DNA from: Apostichopus japonicus
Taxonomy: Eukaryota > Echinodermata > Holothuroidea > Aspidochirotida > Stichopodidae
Length of the DNA: 64,000 nt
NCBI RefSeq assembly: GCF_037975245.1
Contig: NC_092574.1
Location: forward strand, 13,105,213 to 13,169,212
Direction: 5' to 3'
The position numbers and the translations under genes were made by a program. Under the pieces are notes generated by a model that was not told the DNA's origin, did no database searches, and saw only the letters and a list, made by a program, of their open reading frames with translations. Positions 1-12,009 of the stretch are shown here, one piece after another. Numbering within the stretch: the stretch's first letter is position 1; each line of letters starts with the position of its first letter.

Positions 1-8
1 AAGAAATT

Positions 9-208
9 TCATGGTGCCTGAGAGACAACCGGGAAGCTTTCTTCAAAATGCACGGAACATTGTTGGCCCTCATACGGGGTGTAATACAGAGCTGATGTGA
101 CGTAACCAGAGGTGATACAGGGGGAAGCACATCTTGATAATTTTGTGCCACCATGTTTACTTTTTGGACACACATTCTTTCTTGGGTGATTTTTGTTGCT
201 GTCAAATC
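9..208 (-). CDS. Candidate terminal coding exon of an unrecognised minus-strand gene
   Basis: Read on the minus strand, this stretch stays open for 65 codons after a possible acceptor (AG at 210-209) and ends in TGA at 11-9. The reading is phase 1, with two bases before the first full codon. The composition is unlike random AT-rich translation: it has several Cys, Pro and Tyr residues and contains the segment YYTPYEGQQCSVHFEESF. No known domain is recognised. The polypyrimidine tract is mediocre, and the 3' UTR would lie outside the window, so no polyadenylation signal can be checked. It could be the last exon of the leftward gene that may start at 12009, or belong to another gene. Open frames of this length also arise by chance here, so confidence is low. 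Confidence 0.3.
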
Positions 209-225
209 CTGATTCACAAGGTATT

Positions 226-237
226 ATGAATATGCAT
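226..237. promoter_or_regulatory. POU MORE-like palindrome
   Basis: The sequence is ATGAATATGCAT, flanked so that ATTATG and CATAAT extend the dyad to 18 bp with one central mismatch pair. It resembles the MORE element bound by POU-factor homodimers (ATGCATATGCAT). It lies about 18 bp outside the candidate exon acceptor at 210. Binding is inferred from sequence resemblance only. Confidence 0.25.
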
Positions 238-2256
238 AATTAACTATAAATTCAGTTGTAACATTTATTCTAATCTTCCCAGAATGCATCACTCCCTGAA
301 ACCTAGAATATTGTTTGATGGTACATATATATATATATATATGATTGAGAGGATGAAGAAATTACGCTGTGATTAACATACTCGGATGTGTTCTTCATTT
401 CTTTCCTTAACCAATTAAGTCAAACTGCGTATCATGATATACACAGTACAGTATAACACTTTTATTGAACATAAAATATCATCCATCTTCATTTATAGGG
501 AAAAGTAAAAGAAACTAATCGCAAAGTAAAAACTATAAATAAGGGGGGAAATTGCTTGAATTAAGTCCATCTATACTGGATAGATTTGTAATGCAGTGAA
601 TCATTTCTATCAAACCGTGCAGTAGTTACACATATAATGGCTAGCCATCAGCCCAGCTAAAGACACAGACTAGAATACTACTTTATACAAATGTTTGGCT
701 GCTTCAAATTGACAGTTTTATCAAAATGCAGGCAATTATCTTGCATTGCACTAAGTTTAAGATACAACTTTTTTTTTCCAATTCCGAAAGCCTTGCATAT
801 TTCTGCTGAATGCTCATAATGTCATCTCTATTAAATCTAACAAAGAACAACTTTAATTTTTTTTTTATCAGTTTCAGGATATTTATATACCATGCAATAA
901 TTTGATTTAAGCCGACATATATATATATCTACTAGTGAAAAAAGTGTGAAAATCAATACAGCAATCCTGTTTTACCTAACAGCCACAACCCATTATGGAT
1001 TCCAAGAATCTTTCCAGGCAGTTTTCTCAGTCTTTTTTTGTTCCTATAGGTTCTCTGCCAGAGCTTGTCACCTCAGGCAAGAACTAAAATAGAGATCATG
1101 TGAAAATCTAATAAACCTTTAACATAACCCAAAGATTATGCATGGCACATCAAGACTGGTAAAAAGTATAAAAAAAAAATAAATAAAAAATTGTTAAGTG
1201 GAAACAAATGTTTTTCGGCTAATATTCTTGAGGAAATAATTCAACTTGGAGAGAGTTCGTGATTCTGTCTGGATGTGGAGATAATAACCAATTACTTACT
1301 GTCTGGTATTCCAAGTACTTACATGGACTCACATCTGACTCAATACAAGACAAGTTCCGTTAACCGTAATAAAAAAAGGGTGAAAGAAACCAGAAATGTC
1401 AACAAATTTCATGTCAGAATGAGATTCAACCTATGACTCTACTACATGACACCTTAGCAAAGTATGTAAAGATCACATTTATTTGGCCATTAAACTGCAC
1501 AAAGCCATGTTTTATGCTCTTAATGTGTAATGACGAAATGACCTGCTCTACGAAACGTGATTTTTGGTTGACGTTCCTCTGCAGGTGTTATGTTGCAGCC
1601 TGCAGGTTTTAATGTTGGAACCTGCATGTAATGATGGTTTTCAAGGGATTTGCTATATACATATTTATTAGATAGGTTTGGGTAAAATTTATGATCAAGC
1701 TGTACTTAATACATTACATAGTAAACTATATATTAAGTATAGACAAATTAAAGACGAAGAATATCATGTCGGTGATACATTTGGCAGTTTATATTAAATG
1801 CTGTTTTTCTTACAAGATAGTCATAAAAAGTATGAGATTCTTTGGAGAAATGGTGCAGTTACTTTTGAGCTTTATTATCAACTATCATAAAACCCAAAGG
1901 CGCCCAAAATCTAGTGGAATAGGTCTCACGGGAGCAAGTGTGGTACCATGTAAACTGTCAAATACTTGAATGTAATATGACTTTGGTAGCAAGATTTTGT
2001 GATAACATGTGGGGGGGGGGGGTGGGGGAGGGGAGGCAAAATTACTGAAATGATTTACTCACTAAATCTGATAAAGTCTTGTTTAAAAAGACCTGCTTAA
2101 ATTACTGCCCCATCTTTTTCTTTCTTTCTCTCTGTATTTCTTGTAAAGTCTGTACTTTTTGCATCAAAATTTGAAGGTGGCACAGAGACTGGATTTATCA
2201 ACATGTTGACAGTTGGATTAAACCAGGACACAGTGTTTCATAGTCTTTGTTTTGCT
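238..2256. other. No gene seen; AT-rich intronic or intergenic DNA
   Basis: It holds short TA runs near 329-342 and 918-929, three degenerate 20-25 bp units around CCTGCAGGT at 1576-1637, and a 12-base G tract at 2011-2022. An acceptor-like tract near 1050 is followed by a short open frame and AATAAA at about 1111, but this is too short to call. Confidence 0.5.
1576..1637. repeat. Degenerate short tandem repeat built on CCTGCAGGT
   Basis: Three imperfect units carry CTGCAGGT, CCTGCAGGT and CCTGCATGT, each followed by a TAATG or TTATG-like tail. They are spaced about 20-25 bp apart. Confidence 0.4.
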
Positions 2257-2270
2257 GTCTCCATGGTGAC
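2257..2270. promoter_or_regulatory. Imperfect RFX X-box-like dyad
   Basis: GTCTCCATGGTGAC has two opposed half-sites around CCATGG. It departs from the RFX consensus at one position per half. It lies 170 bp from the perfect X-box at 2440. Confidence 0.2.
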
Positions 2271-2439
2271 AGGTCCCAACACATTAATGCAGCTATCACA
2301 TGAATGTAACATTTATTGATGAAGTGATATTCTTCTCTCTTGTTGAACGAGATATGTTCCTTTCCACCCTACTTGACTTAATCTGTACATCTAAACACAG
2401 AACATGATAAAGCACACTATCAGCAGAGCCAGTATCGGT

Positions 2440-2453
2440 GTTACCATGGCAAC
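2440..2453. promoter_or_regulatory. X-box (RFX-type) motif, perfect match
   Basis: GTTACCATGGCAAC matches the RFX X-box consensus GTNRCC, 2-nt spacer, RGYAAC in both halves. The same 14-mer recurs at 10116-10129. RFX factors commonly control ciliary genes, but which gene this site would serve is unknown. Confidence 0.4.
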
Positions 2454-2782
2454 CGGCTGAATTCAGGTTGGGGGAAATTCTCCTGTAATCTCGAGGCTTA
2501 AAAATCCCAACAGTTAGCGGAACAATTTGCGGCGATTAAGTTATTCGGTAAAGGTGAGACTCCGCTGGATAGGTTTGACATCAGCATTTAATGCAAATAT
2601 CACCAGTGACATATGAATATTTATGATTGACCTACATACTCAATATCAAGTGAAATCGATATTTATTGCAAACCAAAGAATGCTGCTGCGATAAAGCGCC
2701 ATCAAACAAGAGTTTCCTTGACGTAACATGAATAGTTAGAATTATATTTTTTTGCCTATATTGTAATTAAGTTCCACTTGCT

Positions 2783-2796
2783 CATGAATATTCATG
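2783..2796. promoter_or_regulatory. CATGAATATTCATG palindrome
   Basis: This is a perfect 14-bp palindrome that contains the POU MORE-like core ATGAATATTCAT. The related AATATTCATGAGCA string recurs near 7659 and 7878, so it may instead mark an old dispersed repeat. Confidence 0.25.
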
Positions 2797-2799
2797 CTC

Positions 2800-5700
2800 A
2801 GTGCACTCTGTTTGGACAATTTTTGCTATACTGTACATGTCCACTTTCAAAGCACTTGTACTGACAGTATGAGCAGTATGAATGTCATGTATCTATCAGA
2901 TAAAGAAGATGAACTGTTTGTACTGTCATATCTAGAATAGTTGAACTTATTAAACTATAATAAAAATAAATTAGGGTTTCCCATTTTTTTTTTGTCACAT
3001 AGGCAGGACCTACATTCAATACTTGGAACAAATCCAGAAATCATATTCACTAAACCTACCAGCACTGATGCTTAAAATTTGAATGCCTTTCTTTACTCAT
3101 GATTTTGTTGATTACCATCGATAAAAGTTCCTTCACATGACTGAATACAGATCCTTGCCCAAAAACTACACATTTCCTATCTCTTCCCCGTATAATTTCA
3201 TCCCCACCACCCCCCCCATCCCCTTCCCACCTCCTTCAGTGCAATATATTCACCTTTACACAGAAACTTGTGTAGTAGTCCAGAGAGAACATATTTACTC
3301 TTGGCAAGAAAAATTCCTCAGGTTCTAAACCCACATACTCTAGAAAATCATATTTGTTGATAAAAAGTGATACAGGTGACAAAATGGGATTACAACCATC
3401 GATACTTCAGAAATTGAGTAATCCAAGTTATCTAACTGTTTATTTTCACTTAACACTAATGACCTGTTTTGTTTACTATCGTTACCACAGCATTTTACGA
3501 GTCGTTCCTTTCTTTCCTTTACTTTTAGCGTCACTTGGCGTGCAAAGTTGAATCGTTTTTGTGGTGGCATCATGTTATGTTAAGAATCTTCCAGGAATTC
3601 TTTATCAATATTTCTCATACTTGAGATTCTTCTTCAACCTAGTGATCTTCAAAGATCTGTTGAAATATGTCCATTTCAACTCACTGGGAAACTCTATCAA
3701 CACATTAACATTTAGAGCCATAAAAAAAGAAACAAGACCAGTAATGTTATGTTATCCCATTCATGATTGGTGGAAGAACAGGTGGTTGCCATGGATAATG
3801 TGTCACATGACCTACAAAGAGTCATGAGATATGTCAAAAGTTTGCACGAAACAAATACATCAGAAAGACACCGACTTTTGTATATTTTGTTCCGATAAGT
3901 ATTGTCACATGTAGATGGCATTAAAAGGCAGATATGCTGGTATAAAGTGAAGGTCTATGAGCTGAAATTGATTGAATGTAAACAATTCCACTTGTTGCTC
4001 GTAAATTATGTAGAAATCATAAAATGTGTCATGTCTGGAGTCTTTCGCAGACTACAGCCATATGGCATTTCAGTGCATTATCAGCCAGTGATAACAATAC
4101 TTTCAGGAGGAGGCATTGAACTTTTGTTGTCTACTAAGCCCGCAGCCTCAAGCTCCCGACTGATCACAACCCTGCTCGGCTAGACCGTCGTTACGTAGAG
4201 AATTGTGGATAGTCGGGCAGTGTGTGCATGCAGTGGCTTCAGTTGGCAGCTTGGAAGTCTGAACCAACTGTAACCAATCACAGGGAAGCAATTTTACATG
4301 TGACCTAGGCGAGCACCAGTCGTTGAATTTACATTAAGCAGTTGTTGTGTGCTGATCAGTCGTTCTGTGTGCGGGGGGGGGGGGGGGAGGGAAGGGTCAG
4401 TTCTTAGACATATGGGGTCTTCATGACTATTGAAAACTAGGTCAGGGCAGACGAGGTGAGTTGGGGTGCGGTCAGTCGGCAGTGTGCAGCTGCTTTAGAA
4501 GACAAGATCATCTGGTGAGAATGTCTAGCATTCACAATAAGGATGTTTATAGCTTTTTATTGCTAGTCCAGCTCTTTGCTATTGCTAGAAGCTTCTGTTA
4601 CATTTATTGCGATATCGTCAGAAGCATAGGACATAGCTGAGGGAGTTTTCCCTTGATGTTAGAACTTTAAGCTACTCCCAAGCTTCTTGTGGGCACTCCT
4701 TGATCTCTTCCCCTTAAAAGCGATCATGTTCTGTGTATTAGTATGTTGTTTAATTAAAAAAGTGACTGGATTATAGTTCTTTGAATCAAATGAATGAACA
4801 AGCAAATATGTGCACCCAGTCACAAAGTCTGGACGTACGTAGCATCATGCCGGAATTAGAATTGTTTCAACATATTTTACAAGTGTCATCAGCTGGTTAA
4901 TTCTTGTGGATGTCCTTTGTGACTTTATATCCCAGACGAGGGTGTGGCCCACTCTGCCACGTACTTGTCAGAAAACGAGGTAGTACACATTCTGCAGTTG
5001 AATTTATGACTTTTTAAAGTTTGAACATTTTTTTCCATCTCAAAAGATTCTTGCATGGAGGAACAGGTCAGAAAGCAGAGAAGGATAAATACGTCATCAT
5101 GACACCCTCTCAGACACAACTCTATTAAGGGAAACACCCATCCCTAAGGAAATGTATTTAACTACACAGAAGAGGCGATGATATATCAGATCTCCAGGGT
5201 ATTAAATATCAGTCATGTTAGGAGTGGCAACTTTCTGCTTGCCTGATTGTAGAACAGAGCCACATATTAAAGATCATTTTATTGTCAGCCCCACCCACAT
5301 ATTACAATGTTCAAATTGCTGAAAAACTTTCCAAAAAAATTGTTTTTTCCTTCATATTATGATACTTCAAATCATTCCCAGAAACCGTCAAATTTGCATA
5401 ATACGAAGACAATCAAATGTCTCAAATAAATACTTTAAGAGAATGAGGTAGTAATATGCCTGTTCCAGTTTTAGCGAATTGAGTAACCCTATTTTTTTCT
5501 CTTTTTTTTTTACATTCTAGCATACTGGTAATTCTGAAGACCTTTAAAGATTGCATGAATGAAGATATTTTGAATTTGGAAGGAAATGATTGATTATTGG
5601 GGCAATCATGGGTGTATTTAATTAGATGCTAATTAAAGCTAATTAGAGTTATCTCAATCAGTATCACATGAATTACACTATAAAAACATACTTCCTGTAT

Positions 5701-7986
5701 GACATTCTAGACTTGCTGACAGCTGACAAACTATGTCATGTTTTGTTTCTTCTAATTTCAAAGGGAAACCATTCTGGCTGCAATTGGAAATGATTGTAAT
5801 CCCGCTGGGAGGGTTTAATATAAGAATTTAAATATAATGAGAAGTCCCCGAGAAGATAAAAAGCAATCAACCCGATACATCTGGCAATTATGAAATTGAA
5901 GCAATCTCACTTTTATTTAGTGTGCCTGGTAAATTCATAGGCTGTAGTTTACAAACCCCTGCACCAATCAGAGGGCTGGGAAACAAATATGACGCGATCC
6001 ACGCAGGAAAAATAGCAACCAAAATTCACGGTTAAATGCAAGGAGCTTAGAGTAGTCATGTATGCATATGTTATCCTCAGACATTGTGAGATTAATCTGC
6101 TATCACCTTTGTAAATAAAACACAAACAAACTAACTACTCTGCAATATTCTTGCTTTGCTTCTTAAAGAAATAAACATCAAAGTCTCATTCTGCATTCCA
6201 TGTTAAACATAACTCTATAACTCTTCAATAACTCTACTTAAATCGTCTTTTGGTACTGCAGTGACGATGTACTTCTTTGGCCCTTATGCAGAGATCGGGC
6301 GATGAATTCAATTTTGGTTGGAAACATGAGCTTGACGATTAACCACAAGTTGAGGAAGAAATGATTTAAATTATATCTATTCACTATCAAGGATCTTCTA
6401 AAGATATCGACGAAATCTTGATTCTCAAATGTGTTCATTCACTCGATGGACAAGTAAAAATGGTGGCTATATCACGGAAGCGGGTTTTTAACAGCCTTCC
6501 TTCGCTATCCGATAAATTTTTCTTTTCCTTTCGACGAGAGGGTACCCTGAGGGTCCAAGTGACAGGAGCAGTCTTCTAGGAAGAGGGTACTCTCTATAAC
6601 ATCTATAAAATTCAACCAAATGAGTCATGTTTTGGTCTAGTATACTCTAGGTCAGTTTTATAAAAAGGACTTTAGGCAAGATAATTGATCTTGCAGACAA
6701 GCAAAGAGAGGAAGACAGGTCAGCTTGGTATCGGGGTTAATGATGAGGATTATCTCATTAACCCAAGATCAAATATCTATATTATTGGTGAGACAGTGAA
6801 CTCCGATCTTCATTATATTTGGGAAGGAAGCTGTTAGATATGTCTATCAATGTGGTGTTGAACAAAGCTCATGGTATGTACAGTAATGTCTGCAGCCCCA
6901 TTGAGCTGGTGTTAACGTATATTTCACTGCCATCAGAGGGAAGCTTCCCTTTAAAGCTTGGTAAACAAGTTATGGGTATTGTTGATTTTTAAATTGTTTT
7001 GGAAAATCCATTTTTTGTATGTTGTATTTTTTATAGGTTTTATAGGTTATAATTGGTAAGGAAAACTAGAACCTACAATCAGTTTGAGGTCCAAATTTGA
7101 TGTCCGAGGGACTAAAACAACATTTGGTTATGTACAGAGAAAATCACACTTTCTTTAACACTGGTCAGCTCCTGCAGGGAGCAAATATTTTCCCTGCTAT
7201 AAATTATTTATTTATTAATCAATATATATTTTCACTAAAAACCTTTAATTTTATTTGACCATCTGCAATTTCTGGTTATAAATATTGGAAGGATGGCAAA
7301 TGCCAGAGACTACACTTTTGGATATTTAAGACTGTTCATAAGGATAATTTTGTCTGTTTTTTTTTACTTTTTTATTGAGACAGACAGCTCAACCCACTCT
7401 TAAAGTTATCCCAGTATCCTGTTATTTTTCAGTTAAGATCAGTATCTTAACAGTCAACAGACTCAACACACAGATGAACATCTTAATTTAATTGTCACAA
7501 GCAGTGAGAAAGTGTTACTAATCTTTCAATATTGTGATGGTCATTTCCATTTTTGTGAACGATGATTTCCCCAAGGTGTACTAGACTTTCGCAAGTCTTG
7601 TAGCAGTATACATCATCACGGATTGTGTTACTGACAAGATCGATGACTTCAGCTCATAAATATTCATGAGCAGTGATAGAACTCAGTGTGCACCCAATTA
7701 TCCGCAGCCTAGCCAGGAAATACCCATATGACATGTTCTTGTTTGTATAGGACATATGCATAACGAGTGTGTTCTTTTGCTTATGGAAATGCATTTTTCT
7801 ATAGGATATGATATATCCTCACAATTATTAAAGCCTATAATGTGAGAATGAGTTGAAGGAGACTATCATAAACCTTTGAATATTCATGAGCAATGAGGAT
7901 GATGATCTCTATAATCGAGTTGAACTGTGAAAGTGACTGTGATGACTTCATGATGTGGTTATTAAATATCAAAAGGGAAAACATAC
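2800..7986. other. No supportable gene; probable intron or intergenic DNA
   Basis: Weak X-box half-site GTTGCCATGGATAA lies at 3785-3798 and a 15-base G tract at 4373-4387. Open frames on both strands near 3137-4183, 4925-5137 and 6238-6438 lack convincing splice sites. A 52-codon minus-strand open frame at 7498-7653 reads plausibly but has no donor or clear acceptor of matching phase. Confidence 0.5.
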
Positions 7987-8225
7987 CAGCAACCATAGCT
8001 CAGAGGTAAATCTATCTTTGACTGATGACAGAGCAAAACATTCTAAGTGTTCTGGTAAAATGTGCAATCTTTGATGGGAGATTGAAATGGGGATCTTTGA
8101 AACCTGTGTATGCTGGAACTTGATGTAAAGTTGGTCTGATGTCATAGCCGCACAGAGACATTTAACGTTGACACATTGTGTTTCTTCAAAGCTTTGCATC
8201 CAAAAGGGATTCTCCAGTATCTCAA
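7987..8225 (-). CDS. Candidate internal coding exon (exon 3 of a leftward gene model)
   Basis: The minus-strand reading is 79 codons, entered in phase 1 at the acceptor CACCCTCAG (AG at 8227-8226). It leaves in phase 0 at the strong donor CTG|GTATGT (GT at 7986-7985). The translation has mixed composition with Trp, Cys, Glu and Leu, including SSVKDRFTSELWLL at its end. No domain is recognised. The entry phase matches the exit phase of the small exon at 9200-9164, which in turn matches the first exon at 12009-11899; that agreement is the main support. The polypyrimidine tract is weak. Without transcript evidence the model could still be coincidence. Confidence 0.33.
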
Positions 8226-8506
8226 CTGAGGGTGCTGTCACATCAGTCCTAACATGCGGGACCTGTACTTTTTAACGATCTCTGAATGACATGCATGCGA
8301 ACACGCTGGGTGAATTTGGGTCAATACTGACGCCGCGCTGGGTGATAGTTCATGGTCCCACCGAACGAAGAGAATACTTTAGAAAACACAAGTAAAGGTG
8401 CTTAAAACAGTCTGCTTGACTTAAACAAAACTCTTCAAACAAAAACGTCAAGACTAATTATAATATGGCTCATAAGATCTCTTCTTCAATAGCTACCACG
8501 ATATCT

Positions 8507-8855
8507 ACATATACCACTAGTAATCAACTCATGGTACGTACCATTATGTAACATATACCACTAGTAATCGACTCATGGTACGTACCATTATGTAACATAT
8601 ACCACTAGTAATCAACTCATGGTACGTACCTTATGTAACATATACCACTAGTAATCAACTCATGGTACGTACCATTATGTAACATATACCACTAGTAATC
8701 AACTCATGGTACGTACCATTATGTAACATATACCACTAGTAATCGACTCATGGTACGTACCATTATGTAACATATACCACTAGTAATCGACTCATGGTAC
8801 GTACCATTATGTAACATATACCACTAGTAATCAACTCATGGTACGTACCATTATG
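8507..8855. repeat. 44-bp minisatellite, 8 units, each with a 14-bp palindrome
   Basis: Unit starts are at 8507, 8551, 8595, 8638, 8682, 8726, 8770 and 8814. Units are nearly identical; the third has lost one base (43 bp). Each carries ATGGTACGTACCAT, a perfect palindrome truncated in unit 3, and ACCACTAG. One position varies between CAACTC and CGACTC, in the order A G A A A G G A. The array sits between candidate exons 2 and 3. An open frame read through it on the minus strand is a by-product. Confidence 0.95.
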
Positions 8856-9163
8856 ATCTGAGGTCAAAGAGTGTAACTTGTCAAGTTTCACAAAACTATA
8901 ACACTCAAAAGAGGGCGCCTGTAGTTGATTTTGGGCGTGACTGGAGGGCCACATTTTCTACTTCAAAATTTGGAACTCATCCCAATTACTATACACCGCA
9001 ATCACTAATACATTGTAACCCTTCACTCTCACCTACACCGTAAAGTAGAAACAATAGTTTAAGGTCAGACCCTTCAAAATAATATAGAATAAACCAGAGC
9101 ATTTTATATATAAAATTTCCATCCCATCTCCATCACAAAAGCTCTTAATGCTAATCTACTCAC

Positions 9164-9200
9164 CCGCTCTCTGCTTTGCAGTACGAAGGCAAGACAAGAC
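9164..9200 (-). CDS. Candidate 37-nt internal exon (exon 2 of the leftward gene model)
   Basis: On the minus strand a pyrimidine-rich acceptor, CTGTTTATTTTCAG, precedes 37 nt that end at a consensus donor GCGG|GTGAGT. Entered in phase 0 it reads VLSCLRTAKQRA and exits in phase 1. Phase 0 fits the exit of the exon at 12009-11899, and phase 1 fits the entry of the exon at 8225-7987. Both splice signals are among the best in the window. The plus strand also shows an acceptor-like CTGCTTTGCAG at the same place, with a 15-codon frame behind it, which I consider less likely. Because the exon is so short, coding statistics give no independent support. Confidence 0.3.
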
Positions 9201-10115
9201 CTGAAAATAAACAGACAGAAAGCTCTTGAGATGTTGACTTGATGAATATTCAAGACATGTTATTGCACTTTGTGAGATGGTAATTTCTTTGTAACCAGTA
9301 AAACTGCGTCAGTTAAGTTGTGCTACATGCCGGGTGGAATGCTGATGATGTAACAAAGAGGTTTCGTCAATTCACTTGCGTCACAAATGGTGCTGAAATT
9401 ACAATATCTTGCAAGACTTAATGATACTAATAAGGTGATACAAGTCATTCTTAAATTCTCTATCTTACTTTACTATGCTATAGTTAAAGGAAATGAAGTG
9501 TTCAGTATTATGTTTTGGTTTTTAGTTGATATTTGGAAACACTAAAATGTTGCTTAGTGTTGGAGATTTTGCTATGAAATCCTCAAAACATTGCAATGGA
9601 TTTAAGATGTAACTTTGATTTTAAATTTTTTTTTTTAAGTCTTCTGATTCTGTCGCTATTTGTTCATGTGAGGATTTGAACTTCATTACACAAATCGTGC
9701 AGACACACCAAGTTTGAAGGAGAAACAACCTGACGTTCCTTAGGAGTATAATCATATCACTTCATTTGTGAAGCGTATATAAACGTAAAGCAAATATCTT
9801 TTCATGTCACATAATTCAGAGATATTTGTGTGTTTCCGTTACTGGCCAAGCTTGCAGTGGTGGCAGGCACATGTACTGTAATTAGTGTCTTATTGTTTTT
9901 GATGCCTTTAGAGATGCCATTGTTCTTCATCAATCGGCAGGCCATCTCAACAGATCTGTGACAATAATAACTTTTATGCACAGCAGTCAAGGGCTATTCT
10001 CTCCTCTGGTCATCTTTCTACCTGCTGACATTCCTAGAGTACTAAACAGATGTTTAAATCATGTGACGTAATATTGACCAATGAAACAGCAAGAGAGTTT
10101 CTTGTATGGCCACAT

Positions 10116-10129
10116 GTTACCATGGCAAC
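10116..10129. promoter_or_regulatory. X-box (RFX-type) motif, second perfect copy
   Basis: GTTACCATGGCAAC is identical to the site at 2440-2453. It lies between candidate exons 1 and 2 of the leftward gene model, so it would be intronic if that model is right. Confidence 0.4.
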
Positions 10130-11898
10130 CAAATAGAGTGGACAAATACAAATAGATGACAGTTGACAGCTACAGGCCATACATCAACAATAAAACAACT
10201 TTTTTTTCATAGATATTTTTATCATTTCATCTTTGCAATCAAGGTGAAGGTCGGAAAGTATCCAGGGTCATCTAAAAGGTTGAACCCGGGCAGCCAATCC
10301 TAAAACAAGTTTGAATGCTTGGTGCTAGTACCTCAGGTGAAATCCATTTTCCCACAGATATGTCATGGCAAAGAAAAGTCTCACTTTACCACGGTCATAT
10401 ACCTGTATACTGCATTAATACAACTGAGGAGCCTAGCTGCACCACCATGGATTAGTAGAAATGACCAATGCAAGCAAATCAAAACTTAGGCATAAGTAGA
10501 AGGGAATCCGACTCATGGCTGGCTACATTAGTATTAGTCAAACTTATTCCTAAACCCAGCTAAATAGTGGGACTTGCTATGAGAAGGATATAAGCAACAA
10601 TGCATTTATTATTGCCATATTTTAATACCAAACATATGTTTAGGAAAGAGTAACCTTTGATCCATCTACGGTATATTATGAGTATAATATTCAAAATATA
10701 ATTTTCCACTCAAATTTATAAGTTTGCTAATATGTAATTAGCCAATATGTTGACATATACTCTGTGTGCTCTCTAAATGCATGGCACTGAATTCCAGCAA
10801 AGAATATTGCTGGTGATGAAACTACGGTTGGCAGTACTGGCTTCTTGGGGAGGATAGGAAAATTTCTTCCTATGGCTCTTATCCAGTACCCTAGTCCCTC
10901 TCCTATAGCTCCCGTTTTGCTCTGCCCTCAATCTATGGGCCAAGTTATGCCCTTGTCTACCACAATACAATCTAAAATCAAAAATAAAATCTAAGCATTT
11001 TGGGCAGTAGAAATAGAAGGGAGGTCATTGACCGGCAAGGTCTGGTCATAGACGACGCAAAGTGTTAAGAAGGTTACCGGTTCACTGTAGGCATGATACA
11101 GTAAGAGTGCTGAAATTGTGTGGTTGAGAGGAGACAGGTAAGCCAGAAGCGAAGTAAGCATTCTCTGATATAGTTTCCATAATGCCAATTTTGCAGCTGC
11201 AAAGATGATATCTATCAGTTTATGACTGAAAGTTTTTTTTGATAAAAATAGCATTCCAAATTTCAGGTAATAATAACCATTCACTGTGTGGGTTAATATA
11301 CACCAGCATTTGTGAGTTTGCTAAATTGATCAAAACCAAATACATTCCAGGAAGTGATTCACAAACAGTAGATAATCTTTTCAGTTCTTGGTTCAATGTC
11401 TCCGACAAACCTAAATAACCTGATAAACTACTCTATACAAGTAGAATCTTTTCAGACACTGGGAGAAATAGTTTTAAAACTTTGTGAGCATACGCTGATT
11501 GTAGTCAGGTCAATTCCACCAGCTGATATTACAGGGGGAAAATAATTAAACTCCTATTACAATGAACCTTAATCTCCACCCACCCCCTCCCCCCCAATTC
11601 CCTTCTCCAGTCTATTCCTTTTCTTAAAGGCCAAATTGCATGGCTTATACATGCCTCTGTAGTAACAATAGTCACACACAGATCAATGGAATACCCCAAT
11701 AGACCATCTTCTTTTTTATGAAACTGGCCAAAAAGGAAGCATTAATACAAAATTACCCGGCCACCAGCACCCTTACCCCCACCCTCTTCCACAGCCTCCT
11801 TCCTTAGCACCACATGGCACCAACTTCATGACACTGGTCACAAGGTCTCTGAAAGTAGAATATTCTTGGAAAACATAATACCATTAATATATGCATAC
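10130..11898. other. Probable intron; degenerate reverse-transcriptase-like or chance frames
   Basis: No exon is supported. Overlapping minus-strand frames at 11408-11220 and 11284-10991 follow one another with a frame change. The second contains a hydrophobic helix-like stretch faintly like the C-terminal region of LINE proteins. This could be a decayed retroelement or chance, so I do not annotate it as a gene. Confidence 0.35.
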
Positions 11899-12009
11899 CT
11901 TCTCAGGTAATGGAGCATTCCATTCATCCAATAGAGCACATACACGGTGCCATTGTGATTCTTTCTTTACACCTCTCTTTAATGTCATAGATCCGTTCAT
12001 GGAAGCCAT
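11899..12009 (-). CDS. Candidate first coding exon of a leftward gene, product unrecognised
   Basis: On the minus strand, ACAAAATGG gives a good initiation context at 12009. The frame then runs 37 codons without a stop to the donor GAGAAG|GTATGC (GT at 11898-11897), leaving in phase 0. The peptide begins MASMNGSMTLKRGVKK and continues with a Trp/Leu/Asp-rich helix-like part and a Pro-rich end (APLPEK). No family is recognised. The opposite strand is also open here for about 55 codons, so strand choice rests on the start context, the donor and the phase-compatible exons downstream. The roughly 400 bp upstream are somewhat richer in CpG than the surroundings, which would suit a promoter. Confidence 0.42.

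Noticed and set aside
1050-1116. Short plus-strand terminal exon (acceptor, stop, AATAAA within 40 bp)
   Set aside because: Only about 13 codons; such arrangements are common by chance.
4925-5137. Zinc-finger-like FNCRMCTTSF on the minus strand
   Set aside because: Only the Cys pair and Phe match; no His pair follows, and another frame at the same place is equally open.
7498-7653. 52-codon minus-strand open frame with plausible composition
   Set aside because: No donor, and no acceptor in a phase matching the preceding candidate exon.
9033-9071. 39-nt minus-strand microexon with donor GTGAGA, phase 1 in and 1 out
   Set aside because: It would fit between candidate exons 2 and 3, but the model works without it and the signal could be chance.
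10358-10489. 43-codon plus-strand frame behind TTTTCCCACAG
   Set aside because: Single acceptor with no partner; on the strand opposite the better gene model.
10991-11408. Overlapping minus-strand frames resembling the end of a LINE protein
   Set aside because: Resemblance is limited to a hydrophobic helix; no reverse-transcriptase or endonuclease motif is present.
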